Source of the DNA: Vitrella brassicaformis
Taxonomy: Eukaryota; Sar; Vitrellaceae
Length of the DNA: 64,000 nt
Reading direction: 5' to 3'
Assembly: GCA_001179505.1 (NCBI GenBank)
Contig: CDMY01000407.1
Location: 10,061-74,060 of the forward strand
The stretch's first letter is position 1. Every line of letters starts with the position of its first letter. Positions 22,594-32,504 of the stretch are shown piece by piece. The translations under genes were made by a program, and so were the position numbers. The notes under the pieces are model-generated. The model was not told where the DNA came from, ran no database searches, and saw only the letters and a list, made by a program, of their open reading frames with translations.

Positions 22594-23744
22594 AATTGCC
22601 ACGCACACACACAGTCAAGAAGCCGACGCTTCTCTCTGTTGCTGATCTACCTAGGAGCTCGTCCCCTCACCACAAGGTCGTCGTACGTATTGCCGACGAC
22701 GAGGTGCGCCCGAGGCGGCGGCTTACCCAATAATACAACTCGGGGATAGTTCAATCGCGAGCTGGAAACAGTAGTTAGTAGAAAGTAGAAACCCTAAAAA
22801 CCCGAGGGATCGACCTGCAGCTCGCACAGAAGAAGTCCCGACGCGTTTTCGCGCGAAGAGAGTTCTGTCTGACCAACATCCAACAGCGGAGCGTTCCCAC
22901 CGCCAAACAGCTTGTATGCACGTGTGTGGGTCATCAGGGAGCTTGGAGTTTGGTAATTGAGAGCGGGAAACCATGGCAGACAACGAAAGAAGGCCACATC
23001 TGAAGGTGTCAAAGTCATGGAAGACAGGCAGACAGGAAAAGGCCACATCTGGAGGTATTCACGCGGAGGAAGTCGGACACAGATGCTGCTGCAGATGAGG
23101 AGGCTGTCCGTTTCGTGCACATGAGAAGGTTGTCTGTGTCCAAGCCACATCTGGAGGTGAATTTCACACAGAGAAAGTCGGACACAGATGAGGGGGCTGT
23201 GCGTTTCGCGCGATGTGTTGTCGTGCGTGTGGAAGACGGTTATGTTGTGTATGTACAGGCACCTGCTCCTAGCAGCGTTGCTTCTGGCGAGGAGACGTGT
23301 CCATCCATCGGCCGACGCGTATTCATTGCGGTGCTGTGCGTGTGTGGTGCAGGTGGCGTTGAGTTATGTGCTGCTGTGTGTGTCCAGGCGATGTGTTGTC
23401 GTTCGTGTGGAAGACGGTGCAGGTGTGTCGAGTTGGTCTGTGGTGTGATTGCGGTGGTATGCGTGTGTGGTGCAGGTGGGGGAGATATACATGCAGGTGA
23501 AAAGCACAGGGCACAGAGAAGCACGTCTGTGCATGCATTTGTGTGTGTATGTGTGTGTGTGTGTGTGTGCGCGCGTAGGCTACTCAGTGATGGTGGCGAG
23601 TGCATTGCTGGAAGCACTGCTGGACGCTGAAGGCGCACTTGGCACTGAATTGCTGTGAGTGAACAAGGTAGGAATGAAGGAAGGAAGGAAATGGGATGGA
23701 TGTGTGATTGTGCTCGTGTGCGTGACTGTATGTATATGTACAGC
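22594..23744. repeat. minisatellite-like, short-repeat-rich region
   Basis: CCACATCTGGAGGT-type units occur at about 22994, 23043 and 23155, the last two followed by GTCGGACACAGATG and CTGT(C/G)CGTTTCG. GCGATGTGTTGTCGT plus CGTGTGGAAGACGGT occurs at about 23209 and 23389, and GTGTGTGGTGCAGGTGG at about 23343 and 23463. A GT-rich tract covers 23540-23570. I see no gene. Confidence 0.6.
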
Positions 23745-23881
23745 TTACGCCTTAATGATTTTGTATTTGACGATGTGTGGTTCGTTGCAGGTGACGTACG
23801 GGCAGTGAGTGTGGTACACCTGGGCATCTGCTGGGACCTTTTCGCCGTCCTGATACACGTAGAGTGTCTCGTCGCTGGGGG
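23745..23881 (-). pseudogene. orphan terminal exon of an unrecognised gene
   Basis: On the minus strand a splice-acceptor-like CTCCCCAG is followed by a frame with strong G/C third-position bias: SDETLYVYQDGEKVPADAQV, then YHTHCPYVTCNEPHIVKYKI, ending in a TAA at 23745-23747. Two Cys and three His are visible, but no known domain. I found no compatible upstream exon: the adjacent DNA reads better as a plus-strand gene. It may be a remnant left by rearrangement, or the last exon of a gene whose other exons I missed. Confidence 0.4.
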
Positions 23882-23954
23882 CTGGGGAGAAAAGGATAGA
23901 GTAAGAAGAGGAATACAGAAGGAGACCAACGCCCGCCGGTGTTTAAGCCAACCA

Positions 23955-25335
23955 GCTCGCCGGCGTCGCGATACGGGCCCGCCTGCCTGCGTACCGGCAG
24001 CTGATTGACAACCAGCAATTCCCCATTGTCGACCGGGTGCAGAACAAGCGGTATGATGCCGTCACAGTCTTCGACGTGCGCCCTCCAAAGCTTCACTTCA
24101 TCGACAGCATTGAGGAATACGTCAAGTGGGCTCTGCTGTACTGTCGCAGGATGGCGAGCCCGTCACGGCATTCTTTGAATGTTTGCGGCGTCTGCAGGTG
24201 GTGCGCAGTCATTTCGTCGACCAGAACACAAATCAACCAAGGCCTCGAAGAGGACGTTGCGGCTTCCCCCGTGCTGGATGGCGCACTGAATGTGGTGAAA
24301 AGTCGTCGACGCTACCTGCAGCACGTGGCCACCACCGCCCACCAACGGCTCCCAGCGCAGATTATCCAGGATGGGGTGCATCTGCTGCATCCCGTCCTTC
24401 ACGAGCTCATCGAGCCCCTGGCAGCACTGGACGTGCAGTACAGTGACGCCCTTCCTGAAGCCACCAAGAATCCTGCCACTGACTCGGCGTTCTTCCACCG
24501 TTTCGTCGAGTGCGGCAAGCGGTCTTTCAGCAAGTTCGGCCAGCGGCTGGATACGATTGTCGTCATGTCGCATGTGGCACCCATTACTACGGGGCGCTTC
24601 CTCAACTATGTCCTTCTCATGCTGGGCCTGTTCTTTGACGGCAACCTGCAGGAGGCCTTCTACCGTGCCTGGCTCATCACGAACCGAGCCCCGACCCAGG
24701 CAGACGCCCTCGCTATCGCTCGCCGGTACGTACGATGGAGGTCCTGCGCTTCGAGCCTGCCAGCACCAAGTGAGTCGACTGGACAGCTGCGAGGACCACA
24801 CAAGCCCTGTGTGTGTCTGTGTGTGCGGATGTCTCTCTCCTCTGTCCTTACAGCATGTTCTTTTGCTACCTGGAGTCTGCCACCGCCGCCATCAGTGATG
24901 TCCTTTTGCGCAACACCATCGCCTACCCCGGTACGCCACTGGTACGGCATAGGACACAACTGCAATAGTCCCAGCCGGCCCCACACCCCCCGATGACCAG
25001 AGGGGGCTGTGGCGGCCGGCTGGCTGGCTGGCTGCGTAATGCACGAGAGTGCGTCGTACCCTCCTTGTTCTTCTCGCATGTGTCCCGCCCTCAGATCGAC
25101 ACGACTACGCTGACCTTGGCGAGGACCGAGGCGGTGCAAGCCGCCATGGATGCGCGACGCAATGGCCTTCTCGACTTCCTCGAGACACATTTTATACGGC
25201 GGCCTTGCTCGCTACGCACGACACACGAGAACGGGCTGGTGTTCTGTTCTCTCGCTCTCTCTTTTTCGTTCTCTTTCTCTCTCTCTCGGCTTGTCACTAA
25301 CAGTTGTGTCGCGTGCTCGTGCCTGTCCTCTGTGT
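23955..25335 (+). pseudogene. unrecognised gene with several frameshifts
   Basis: Coding-biased segments follow one another on the plus strand but change frame. The first is YRQLIDNQQFPIVDRVQNKR to IDSIEEY. Near 24130-24145 it shifts to EPVTAFFECLRRLQVVRSHF to DQNTNQ. Near 24240 it shifts back to GLEEDVAASPVLDGAL and continues through LNYVLLMLGLFFDGNLQEAF to ADALAIARR. Near 24730 it shifts again to MEVLRFEPAST. A clean intron then leads to MFFCYLESATAAISDVLL, and another exon reads IDTTTLTLARTEAVQAAMDA to LLDFLETHF. Three shifts within 600 bp point to decay, or to indel errors in the assembly. The protein is helix-rich and not recognised. A MITE is inserted directly downstream. Confidence 0.5.
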
Positions 25336-25337
25336 TA

Positions 25338-25805
25338 CAGTCCGGACCGCGTAAGTGGGTCAGCACAGGGCTGACCCACTTACGCGTTTGACCCGCTTAT
25401 ACGTACTACAGAGCTGACCCACTTGTTTTCCAGCGACTTTTGGAGTGATATCTCGCTGTGAATGAATCACAGGAGCCTCTCAGAAGCCCATTGACTCTTT
25501 TTCTCGCTCGAAGTCACTCAAATTTACGAAATCCGTCGATCATCTCAGAAGATGACAATCAAAATGGCTGTATTTCTCGATGGGATCACACTTTCATCGG
25601 TCCGCTCTTTCACAGAGAGATTCTTCATCGTCTTGCGGTCATTTTGAGCCATGAATGGTCGGTTTGGATGGCTGATTTGAGTCTCTTTGGCAGGTGACCC
25701 GGTTATCCGGTCCGTTTTTGACTGTGTACGGAGTGATCGGGATGGGCTGACCCACATACGCAACTGACCCGCTTATGCGGTGACCCACTTACGCGGTCCG
25801 GACTG
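25338..25805. mobile_element. Tc1/mariner-type MITE (non-autonomous DNA transposon), 468 bp
   Basis: The left end CAGTCCGGACCGCGTAAGTG (inverted repeat 25338-25362) is exactly repeated in inverse orientation at 25781-25805, giving perfect 25-bp terminal inverted repeats. The element is flanked by TA on both sides (25336-25337 and 25806-25807), the target duplication expected of Tc1/mariner elements, and it starts with CAGT like many of them. Inside each end are extra subterminal copies of TGACCC(A/G)C(T/A)TA(T/C)(A/G)CG. The left end holds two complete internal copies and one partial, the right end two. There is no open frame long enough for a transposase, so it must be mobilised in trans. 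Confidence 0.9.
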
Positions 25806-25807
25806 TA

Positions 25808-26883
25808 GCGGGCGACTGTATGTGCCACGGCAATAAATGTCAATGGGGTGTACGGCATTTTTTATTGACCTCCGTTAACTGATGATTTGCGTACCCGGCC
25901 TGGCCCAACGGGCACAAAGCACAAAATTCAATCCCTTTCTTCCTCGTGGAACGCACCCCAAACCCAACACCTCGAGATTCCCTTCCTCGTTGTGTCGTCG
26001 TGTCGTCGTCGGACTTTGTTCGCGCCCTCTCCCACCAAGCCTGCCAGCCTGTCTACTCCTTCAGCGTTTCAGGGAATGCCCTTGGAACTTTGCATAAGCT
26101 CGCGCACTCCCTTTTTCCTCTTGCCCCTCGGGGTTACAGACACGAGTCTCGTTAAACACAATAACCAACCAACCAACCAACCAACCTTGCCAGCCGCCAG
26201 GGGAGAAACGTGGCAGTGAAGATGACGAGCACAGATCGACCGGCAAACAGCAGCCGGGTGAGGCCATCTCCACGCAAAGCACTCTCTCAGATCAGTCACG
26301 AGCACACACCAAAGGAATGGCCAGAGTGACTGACCGGTGCTGTTGTGTTGTGTGTGTAGGTTTGCTGCCTCTTCGGAGGTCACTTACGAGCCCCCAAGTA
26401 GTGGAAGCGGCGAGCAGCCCACGGGGGGATTTACGGCTATGAGTTGCAACGACGTAAGTACTATGGTACTGATGTGATGCTACAGATGAGTTGATACATG
26501 AGTTCACTTTGACTATGTTCATTTGCAGTGAGGCTGTGGCTCGCAATGTGCGCGTGCGACAATCACGGCGGAGCGGATCTGAGACGAGCATGCGGTGCCG
26601 ACTCAGCTGCATGTCAGTAGCATGAAATGGTGACAGTCGTGGACTCTTTGAATGCATGATCGAAGCTACATTGCATTCGTCACGGTGACACAGATGCTGG
26701 CCACACGCACATGCCCACACCACAGAGACGGGAGATAGATAGGCGAACAGCAAGGGAGGGGGATATCGGTCGGTCGGTCGATGTGTGTGAGTGTGGGTCG
26801 AGTGGGCCGTACCATGCAGCCAGCTGGAGTACACACGTTTGTGTGCATGTCATGTCATTGTTATTATTACACCCATTTCAGTA

Positions 26884-26915
<32 letters not shown>

Positions 26916-27586
26916 TTCTCTTCGAGTCAATTCATATGTGTTCGCACTGCAAACATATGTAGCTGTCTGTCAAATTCGTGCCTTCATGCTCCCATCCATC
27001 CATTGCCTCCATCCTTTCCCTTTGTGTGTGTGCAGCGTGGCCGGCTGTCAATTTCACCATGTCAATGTGCCTTTACCGGTCCGTGTACGCGTCCATGCAT
27101 CCCATGACCAACGTGACTAAGGATTGTTGGCCGCCCGGAATGCAATGGGTGTTCTTGATTCGTGTCTGTCCGCCGTACGGGCAGGCCCGCTCTTTTTTTT
27201 CCCCTAGCCTTGACGTCTGCGACGCGCCTCTCGGGGTGGGTGCGTTATCGTTTAGGGTTGACATGAGATGGGATGCGGAAGTGCACAACAATGCGGCTGC
27301 ATATGTGAGATGGACTCTCATGGGAAGACTGACTCATCGTGTCTTTGTAAATGGCAAGTCGCAAGACGTCTCTCGCTGGTCGGCTGAGCTCGGCTGCTTG
27401 ACTGAAAACCATACATCGCTTCTTCATTCATTCATTCATTCGTGTGTCTGTCTGTCTGCCCACTGTCTGCCTAACTAGAGGGATGGATACTCTCCCTGCA
27501 GCCAGACAGCATGTAGGCACCAATCAATCCCGTTCCTTGTCTGTCTGTCAGAGTATCTTTACCACTCACCTGTAATCGATCGTCCA
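25808..27586. other. gene-poor region with a copied 5'-flank fragment
   Basis: At 26128-26190 lies a block (GGGGTTACAGACACGAGTCT onward, then an AACC repeat) that is also found 5' of the oxidoreductase gene at 58.3 kb. It is followed by a short open start (ATG 26221, MTSTDRPANSSR) with a donor-like GTGAGG, but no convincing second exon, so it may be a truncated gene copy. (TC)n runs lie at 26885-26920. No other gene is seen before the repeat copy at 27170. Confidence 0.45.
27170..27480. repeat. copy B of the duplicated flank (pair with about 21050-21400)
   Basis: This copy has CTTGACGTCTGCGACGCGCC, CTCGGGGTGGGTGCGTTATC, GACTCTCATGGGAAGACTGA and GTAAATGGCAAGTCGCAAGA, matching copy A in order with scattered substitutions and small indels. 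It has the same orientation as copy A, about 6.1 kb away, and precedes the 3' end of the second retropepsin-like gene copy. Confidence 0.85.
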
Positions 27587-28126
27587 TCACTCGTTCTGGC
27601 GGCGGTGGTGGTCGTAGCGGACTAGCACGAACGATTCGTCCTGGTAGTTGGGCAAGGCATTCGCTCGGAGGCCCTGAAGCCCGCTATACCCAACACGTTG
27701 ACGGGCGCAAAGCTGTCGTGAGATCGGTGGCAGTCAATTACATCATCGCCTATCCGCACCCTCATCGAGTTGGGCACATCTCGGCCGCCCAAGAGCGCAC
27801 CCATGGCCCTCTCGGAGAGGAATGAAGACGGCGGCCCCGTGACCACCAGAAACAGTACGTTGACGGGCTTGGCAGCTGGGCGAGACTCGTCGCGGCACAC
27901 GAGATTGATGAGCATCCGTGATGAGTCTCCCCAGATCGTGCCCGCCCTCCACCAGCCAGAGGTCGAAGTAGAAGGGGCCTCCGACAGATACTCGACGCCC
28001 AGCTTGTCCATCGACACATGCTCAAGGTCCGCTTCCCTCAACTCGCTCGGCGGGAGCAGCGGGCCCGGTGCCTCCAGGCGAGTGACCACAAGCCCGGGCT
28101 GAGCCTGGCGTGACGTACTGGCTCCC
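27587..28126 (-). pseudogene. decayed retropepsin-like aspartic protease gene, copy 2
   Basis: The frame opens at 28126 with MGASTSRQAQPGLVVTR, where Gly2 could be acylated. It continues through LGVEYLSEAPS, LINLVCRDES and VNVLFLVV to the catalytic-loop position, where the codons at 27835-27843 read Val-Thr-Gly instead of Asp-Thr-Gly. FLSERAMGALLGG and APVNVLG follow. Right after VNVLG the coding-biased frame shifts by one at a CCC run (27699-27701). In the shifted frame the tail LRANALPNYQDESFVLV aligns with copy 1 and ends at a stop at 27587-27589, while the unshifted frame stops at 27622. So this copy lacks the catalytic Asp and has an apparent one-base deletion. It may persist as a shortened non-catalytic protein. 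Confidence 0.6.
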
Positions 28127-29411
28127 ATCTGGCGGCCTGGGATGCTCGAAGGATGCGATTCTGGGAAGACGACGAAGGAAGGGCTTGTCAGCGACCGCCA
28201 AGGGGGCCTTTCCTCCTCTCAAATACGCCAGAGATAGACGAAGAGGGTGACGCTGCTCAGAGCACACCAGCGAGAGTAAGGCACGTCAGAATGTGCTCTG
28301 CGTGGTATCAGAGTGTATTCTGCACTCGTGTGCATGTGCGTCGTGCGTAATTCTTACCTTGGAAGCGTCAAAATCCGTGAGCCACAACGAAGATGCGAGC
28401 TTGGCTCAGGAAAGATCTGCCTGAGATGAGATTGGGCTTTCTGCCAACTTTCTGATTCATCATCTCTTCTCGCGTGCTGGGGCAGATGATACCAGATGAT
28501 GACGATGAATGGGCTCTGGGAAGATGCTTCGATGAAGCGGCTGATGGACTCAGTATCGTCTGCCTCTTCGCCGCACAGGCAGGCAACCAAGATCGTGCAC
28601 ACTGCACACGCCATCCATCCATCCGTCCATCCGTCCATTGATTCATTCCCAGTTCATTCATGCGCCACAGATGACTGACTTTGCACGTGTGTGTGTGTGT
28701 GATTTGGCGCCCAGCCACCCACGCATGCAAAAGACTACAGGTGGGTGGCTGGCGTGGGTGGCTAGGGGCGGTCACGTCACATGCATTGCAATGGATAGAT
28801 GGTCGTGTGGGGTGTTTGTTGGGACTTCTTTGCTCCGTGTGGTGTATAATGTAATTAAGGTTGGGACTTCTTTGCTCCGTGTGCGAGTTGCTGCCCGAGG
28901 TGGAGGAGGACAACATCTGCATCAACTTCCTCGTGCGGCGTCTGAGCATCAACCTGCACTACGACCCCAACTCAGACGTACTTTGGACACTGCTGTCCAC
29001 CGATCGCAGGATGCCGCCCAACGTCGCAGCCCACCGTGTAGGAAGCACCAAGAGCTACCCAGCTGGTCACTGGTTGCATCTGGTTGCTCAAGTGGTTAGG
29101 TAGAGCTCTAATTGAGACAGCACCGGTCTGTCAGCCAATCGTTTGCCTGACATGGACTTGTCCCATGCATGCATGGCCGATGCACTCACATGAATTCAAG
29201 ACGTACGCAACCGAAACTATCAACAAAGAATCGACGACGCACGCAGCGCAGACAGGGCCATACGCACTCAGACAGGGCCATATGCACTCAGACAGGAGCA
29301 TCACATCACACTACATAAGATCACATGACATAAGGTCTCTCCGTGAGTGACGGCCTCCGTTTGACAGCGAAGAAATCCCACACACCCATAAACGTCCCAT
29401 CCATCGGCTGA
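28127..29411. other. intergenic region with an orphan exon
   Basis: The part at about 28880-29037 (+) is coding-biased (ELLPEVEEDNICINFLVRRL, then LHYDPNSDVLWTLLSTDRRM) and ends in CGT followed by a donor-like GTAGGA, but no neighbouring exon fits. Just left of it a 23-bp direct repeat, TTGGGACTTCTTTGCTCCGT plus GTG, occurs at 28819-28841 and 28861-28883. TCCA and GTGT microsatellites fill the rest. Confidence 0.4.
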
Positions 29412-32345
29412 TCAGCCCATGGTGCCATGCGAGTCGACACTGTACACAACATAGAATGCCACACCCCCCAGCAGCACGACTGTCAGGCCCACAGACAGCA
29501 CCCTTTTCTCCCATGCCGTCTGCTCGAGCCGCCGGATGCGCTCCATTCGCCGCTGCAGCTCCTCTGACGCCCTCTCCACCTCCCTCTTGTCGTCCACACC
29601 GCAGAACCACCGCGCAAACGCACCCAACACACCCACAACGCCCCCCCGGCTCCTGTGGCGACGCTCCTCTGTCTGCTCCTGCTGCTCAGACGTGGGCGCG
29701 GGTGGTTGCTGGTGCTCATCTGGCTGGTCTTGCCCGTCAGGAGGGTCCGCTTGGCTGCCATCGGGCGGTGTCTCGCTCTCGTTGGCAACGCCCTCCATTG
29801 TGGTGGTGTATGATGCACGGTTGGGGTCATCTGCACCGTCACCGTTCTCCTCATCTGCCTTGCGTTGGTCATCCCTGGCTGGCTGGATGTATCGCGTCCA
29901 GAAGGTGACGGCCGGCAGGGACTCTGGCTTGGGGGGCGGGGTGAGAAAGGACACCGTAAGGCCCACGATGATCGTCACAAGCCCCTCGAAAAGAGCCATG
30001 TACCTGAGTGAGCGTAGAGCGTAGATACACCACAGAGACAGAGGTCAGGTGCCCAGGTACGGCGTGTGTTCCTTGCCCAGCTCACATGTAGTGCATCCTG
30101 ACGAAGAGCCACCGGCTGTCGGGCACACCGCAGGGCAGCGGCGGATCGGAGAACTGGAAGATCAGTCTGACGATGCCGACAGCTGTGCCGGCGACGAGGC
30201 CCCAGAATGCGCCCGCCTCGTTGTAGCGCGGGATAAGCATCGACGCCAGGTACAGCACACAGACTGCGACGAAGGGCAAAAGAGACACGCATGAAGGTGC
30301 TCTGCTCGTATTGTGTTGGGTATGTGTTGTGTTGACTGACTGGGCGGTGCGAAGAACGACGTGACAATCTGGATATAGTAGAAGACCACCCCGCCGTTGA
30401 TCGCCTGGATGAGCGGCATCCACAGGACGCTCAGCGCCACAACAATACCCGCACCAACCTTGCCCACCTATATCACCACCAACCACACAAAGGAAGGGGG
30501 AGAGCAAGTGCACGCCCGCCGACACACAAAGTGCCAGCATGTACATGTGTATGGATCACATCACATCCACTCACGATCAAGAGTTCCTTGGTGGATGCCT
30601 TTCCCCTCCTGATGGGCTGCCAGACATCGAGGGTGAAGAGGGTGCTGGTGCTGCTGATGATCGAGTCCATGCTGCTCATGATGGCGGCCAGGAAGACAGC
30701 GACCATCAGCCCCCGCACTCCCTCTGGCAGCAGCCGCATCACCAGCAGAGGGAAGGCAACGTCACTGCACCCAGATCTCTCGCCACACGCCTTTTCACAC
30801 GCCTCTTCGCTGGCACACGCTATGATGTCAGGATACAGCACTCTCGCAATCATACCTGAAGAGACAGAGGGAGTCACACAGAGAGGCAATTGATGGGCGG
30901 TGGGTGCATCTGTGTCGTGGCCTTTCCCTCACCAGGCATCACGAAAACGTACAGCAGAGTCGACTTGACCACTGACGCGAGAAGGCATCCCCCCTGGGCG
31001 TGTGAAAGGCTGCGTGCAGCCATGGTTCGCTGTACCATCATCTGGTCGGCACACCAATGCCAAATTGACGACAGTGACTGGCCGAACACGAAGCCGGCCA
31101 TTGGAATGTCCTGCACACAAGAGCACACACACCCAGCTGGTCAAAGGGGGAGTCGGGAGCCTCACCGTGCGATAGGTGTGTGCCTTACAGAGCCCCAGGA
31201 GTCGCGAAGGAGAATCCAGTAGTCGTCTCTCGGCTGACCGCAGTCACCCACCGCACTCTCAGTGTCAGACGCAATGGCCATCGGGTACTGATCAACACAC
31301 ACCACAGACGACACCAGCAGCTGTGGAGCATTCTCCTGGCTGATCTCTCTCTCTGTCAGAGATACAACACACCTTTTCGATGAGTCCCCAGTACCCCCCG
31401 ACTCTGTCCCACGCAATGCAGGCCAGCGTGACGGCGCCCACGACCATGCAGAGGGCCTGCAGGGTGTCGGTGTAGATGACGGCTGCCAGGCCGCCACCGA
31501 TGGTGCAGACGGCCGTCAGGGCGAGCAGACTCAGCAGCGCCGCATACATATCCCAGCCCAGCACGACTCGAAGCAGAAGTGCAGCTGATGGACGGACGGA
31601 TGCACCAACCACACCACACCACGCAGCCAGATAGGCATTGTTCAGTGGCGTGGGTGTGTCGTTGGCTCACCAGTGTAGAGGTCCACGCTAGTCTTGACGA
31701 GCACGTAGAGAACGAGCGACAGAAAGGTCAGGTACCCCCGCAATCGGTATCCCCCATATCGCTTCGTCATGTACTCAGGCAACGTCGACACACCCGACGA
31801 CAACAACACCTGCACACAGCCACACACAGCCAGCATCGCATCAGAGCACATTCCCTCCTCGTGTGGTCTCCCCCCGTCTCACGCACCGGCAAGACGACCC
31901 ATCCGAGCAGTGACAGGCAGAAGATTGCGTCCAGCTCAAATGCACCCACAGATATCCCGAACTTAGCGGCAGTGCCTGGCAGGCCTATCCAGTGCTCAGA
32001 CCCTTTGATTGCAATGAAACAACCACACATGCGAGAGCAGTCAGCCAACACGTCCTTGCCTGAGCTGTAGCTTCCTGGCCGTACCGATGTTTGACGCAAA
32101 GATGGAGGCCCCCACCATGTAGAAGGGCATCGCTCTGCCGCCGAGAAAGTACCCCTGGATGACAGACCGCTTCGTACGACACATTGACAGAGCCGTGGCG
32201 GCGAGCGTCTGTAAGTGAACAAACAGCGCGAGCACAAGCACATGGCGTTCTTGTTCGTCTTGTGTGCGTCTTTTTGCCTCACCAGCGCAATGTACACCCC
32301 AATGGAAACATAGTCGCCGGTTGCCAGAGTGGCGGCGGATATCAT
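29412..32345 (-). CDS. sodium:solute symporter (SSF/SLC5 family)
   Basis: This multi-exon membrane transporter uses a sodium gradient to import a small solute; sugar, inositol or similar cannot be told apart by eye. The start [20 protein letters not shown] leads into TM1, then [20 protein letters not shown] and SNIG. The next exon opens with [15 protein letters not shown], giving the SGLT-type signature of TM2. Further motifs are [49 protein letters not shown] and [19 protein letters not shown]. Thirteen or more hydrophobic segments fit the 14-TM SGLT fold. The last segment ([20 protein letters not shown]) is preceded by a long cytosolic loop rich in Glu, Gln, Pro and Asp and a coiled coil ([20 protein letters not shown]). 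It is head to head with the phosphate-type transporter, starts 160 bp apart. Confidence 0.9.
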
Positions 32346-32504
32346 ATTCGGCAGACTTGCAAAAAACAGACACAAAAAGCATCAGATCTCGTTGCAGTCA
32401 ACATAAGGCCCTGGTGTTCTTTTTCTTCTCTCCTGGAGCTAAGCTCGCAGCATTTGCGAGCTCAAAAGAAACGCATAGCCGAGAAAAGGAGTGATTGCAT
32501 ATAT
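32346..32504. promoter_or_regulatory. divergent promoter region of two transporter genes
   Basis: Only 159 bp separate the start codons of the minus-strand SSF symporter and the plus-strand MFS transporter. The 5' UTRs and core promoters of both must lie here or overlap. ATATATATG at 32499-32507 is an A/T tract at the MFS start. Co-regulation of sodium-coupled and phosphate-type uptake is a plausible inference. Confidence 0.5.

Noticed and set aside
24163-24801. 212-codon minus-strand open frame in the frameshifted gene region
   Set aside because: The plus-strand frames there have better codon bias and protein-like helices; the minus frame is their complement shadow.
26221-26450. Short gene starting MTSTDRPANSSR
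   Set aside because: Only one 12-codon exon with a donor is visible, and the possible second exon ends after a few codons in one phase or has no support in the other. I kept it only as a possible truncated copy of a 5' region.
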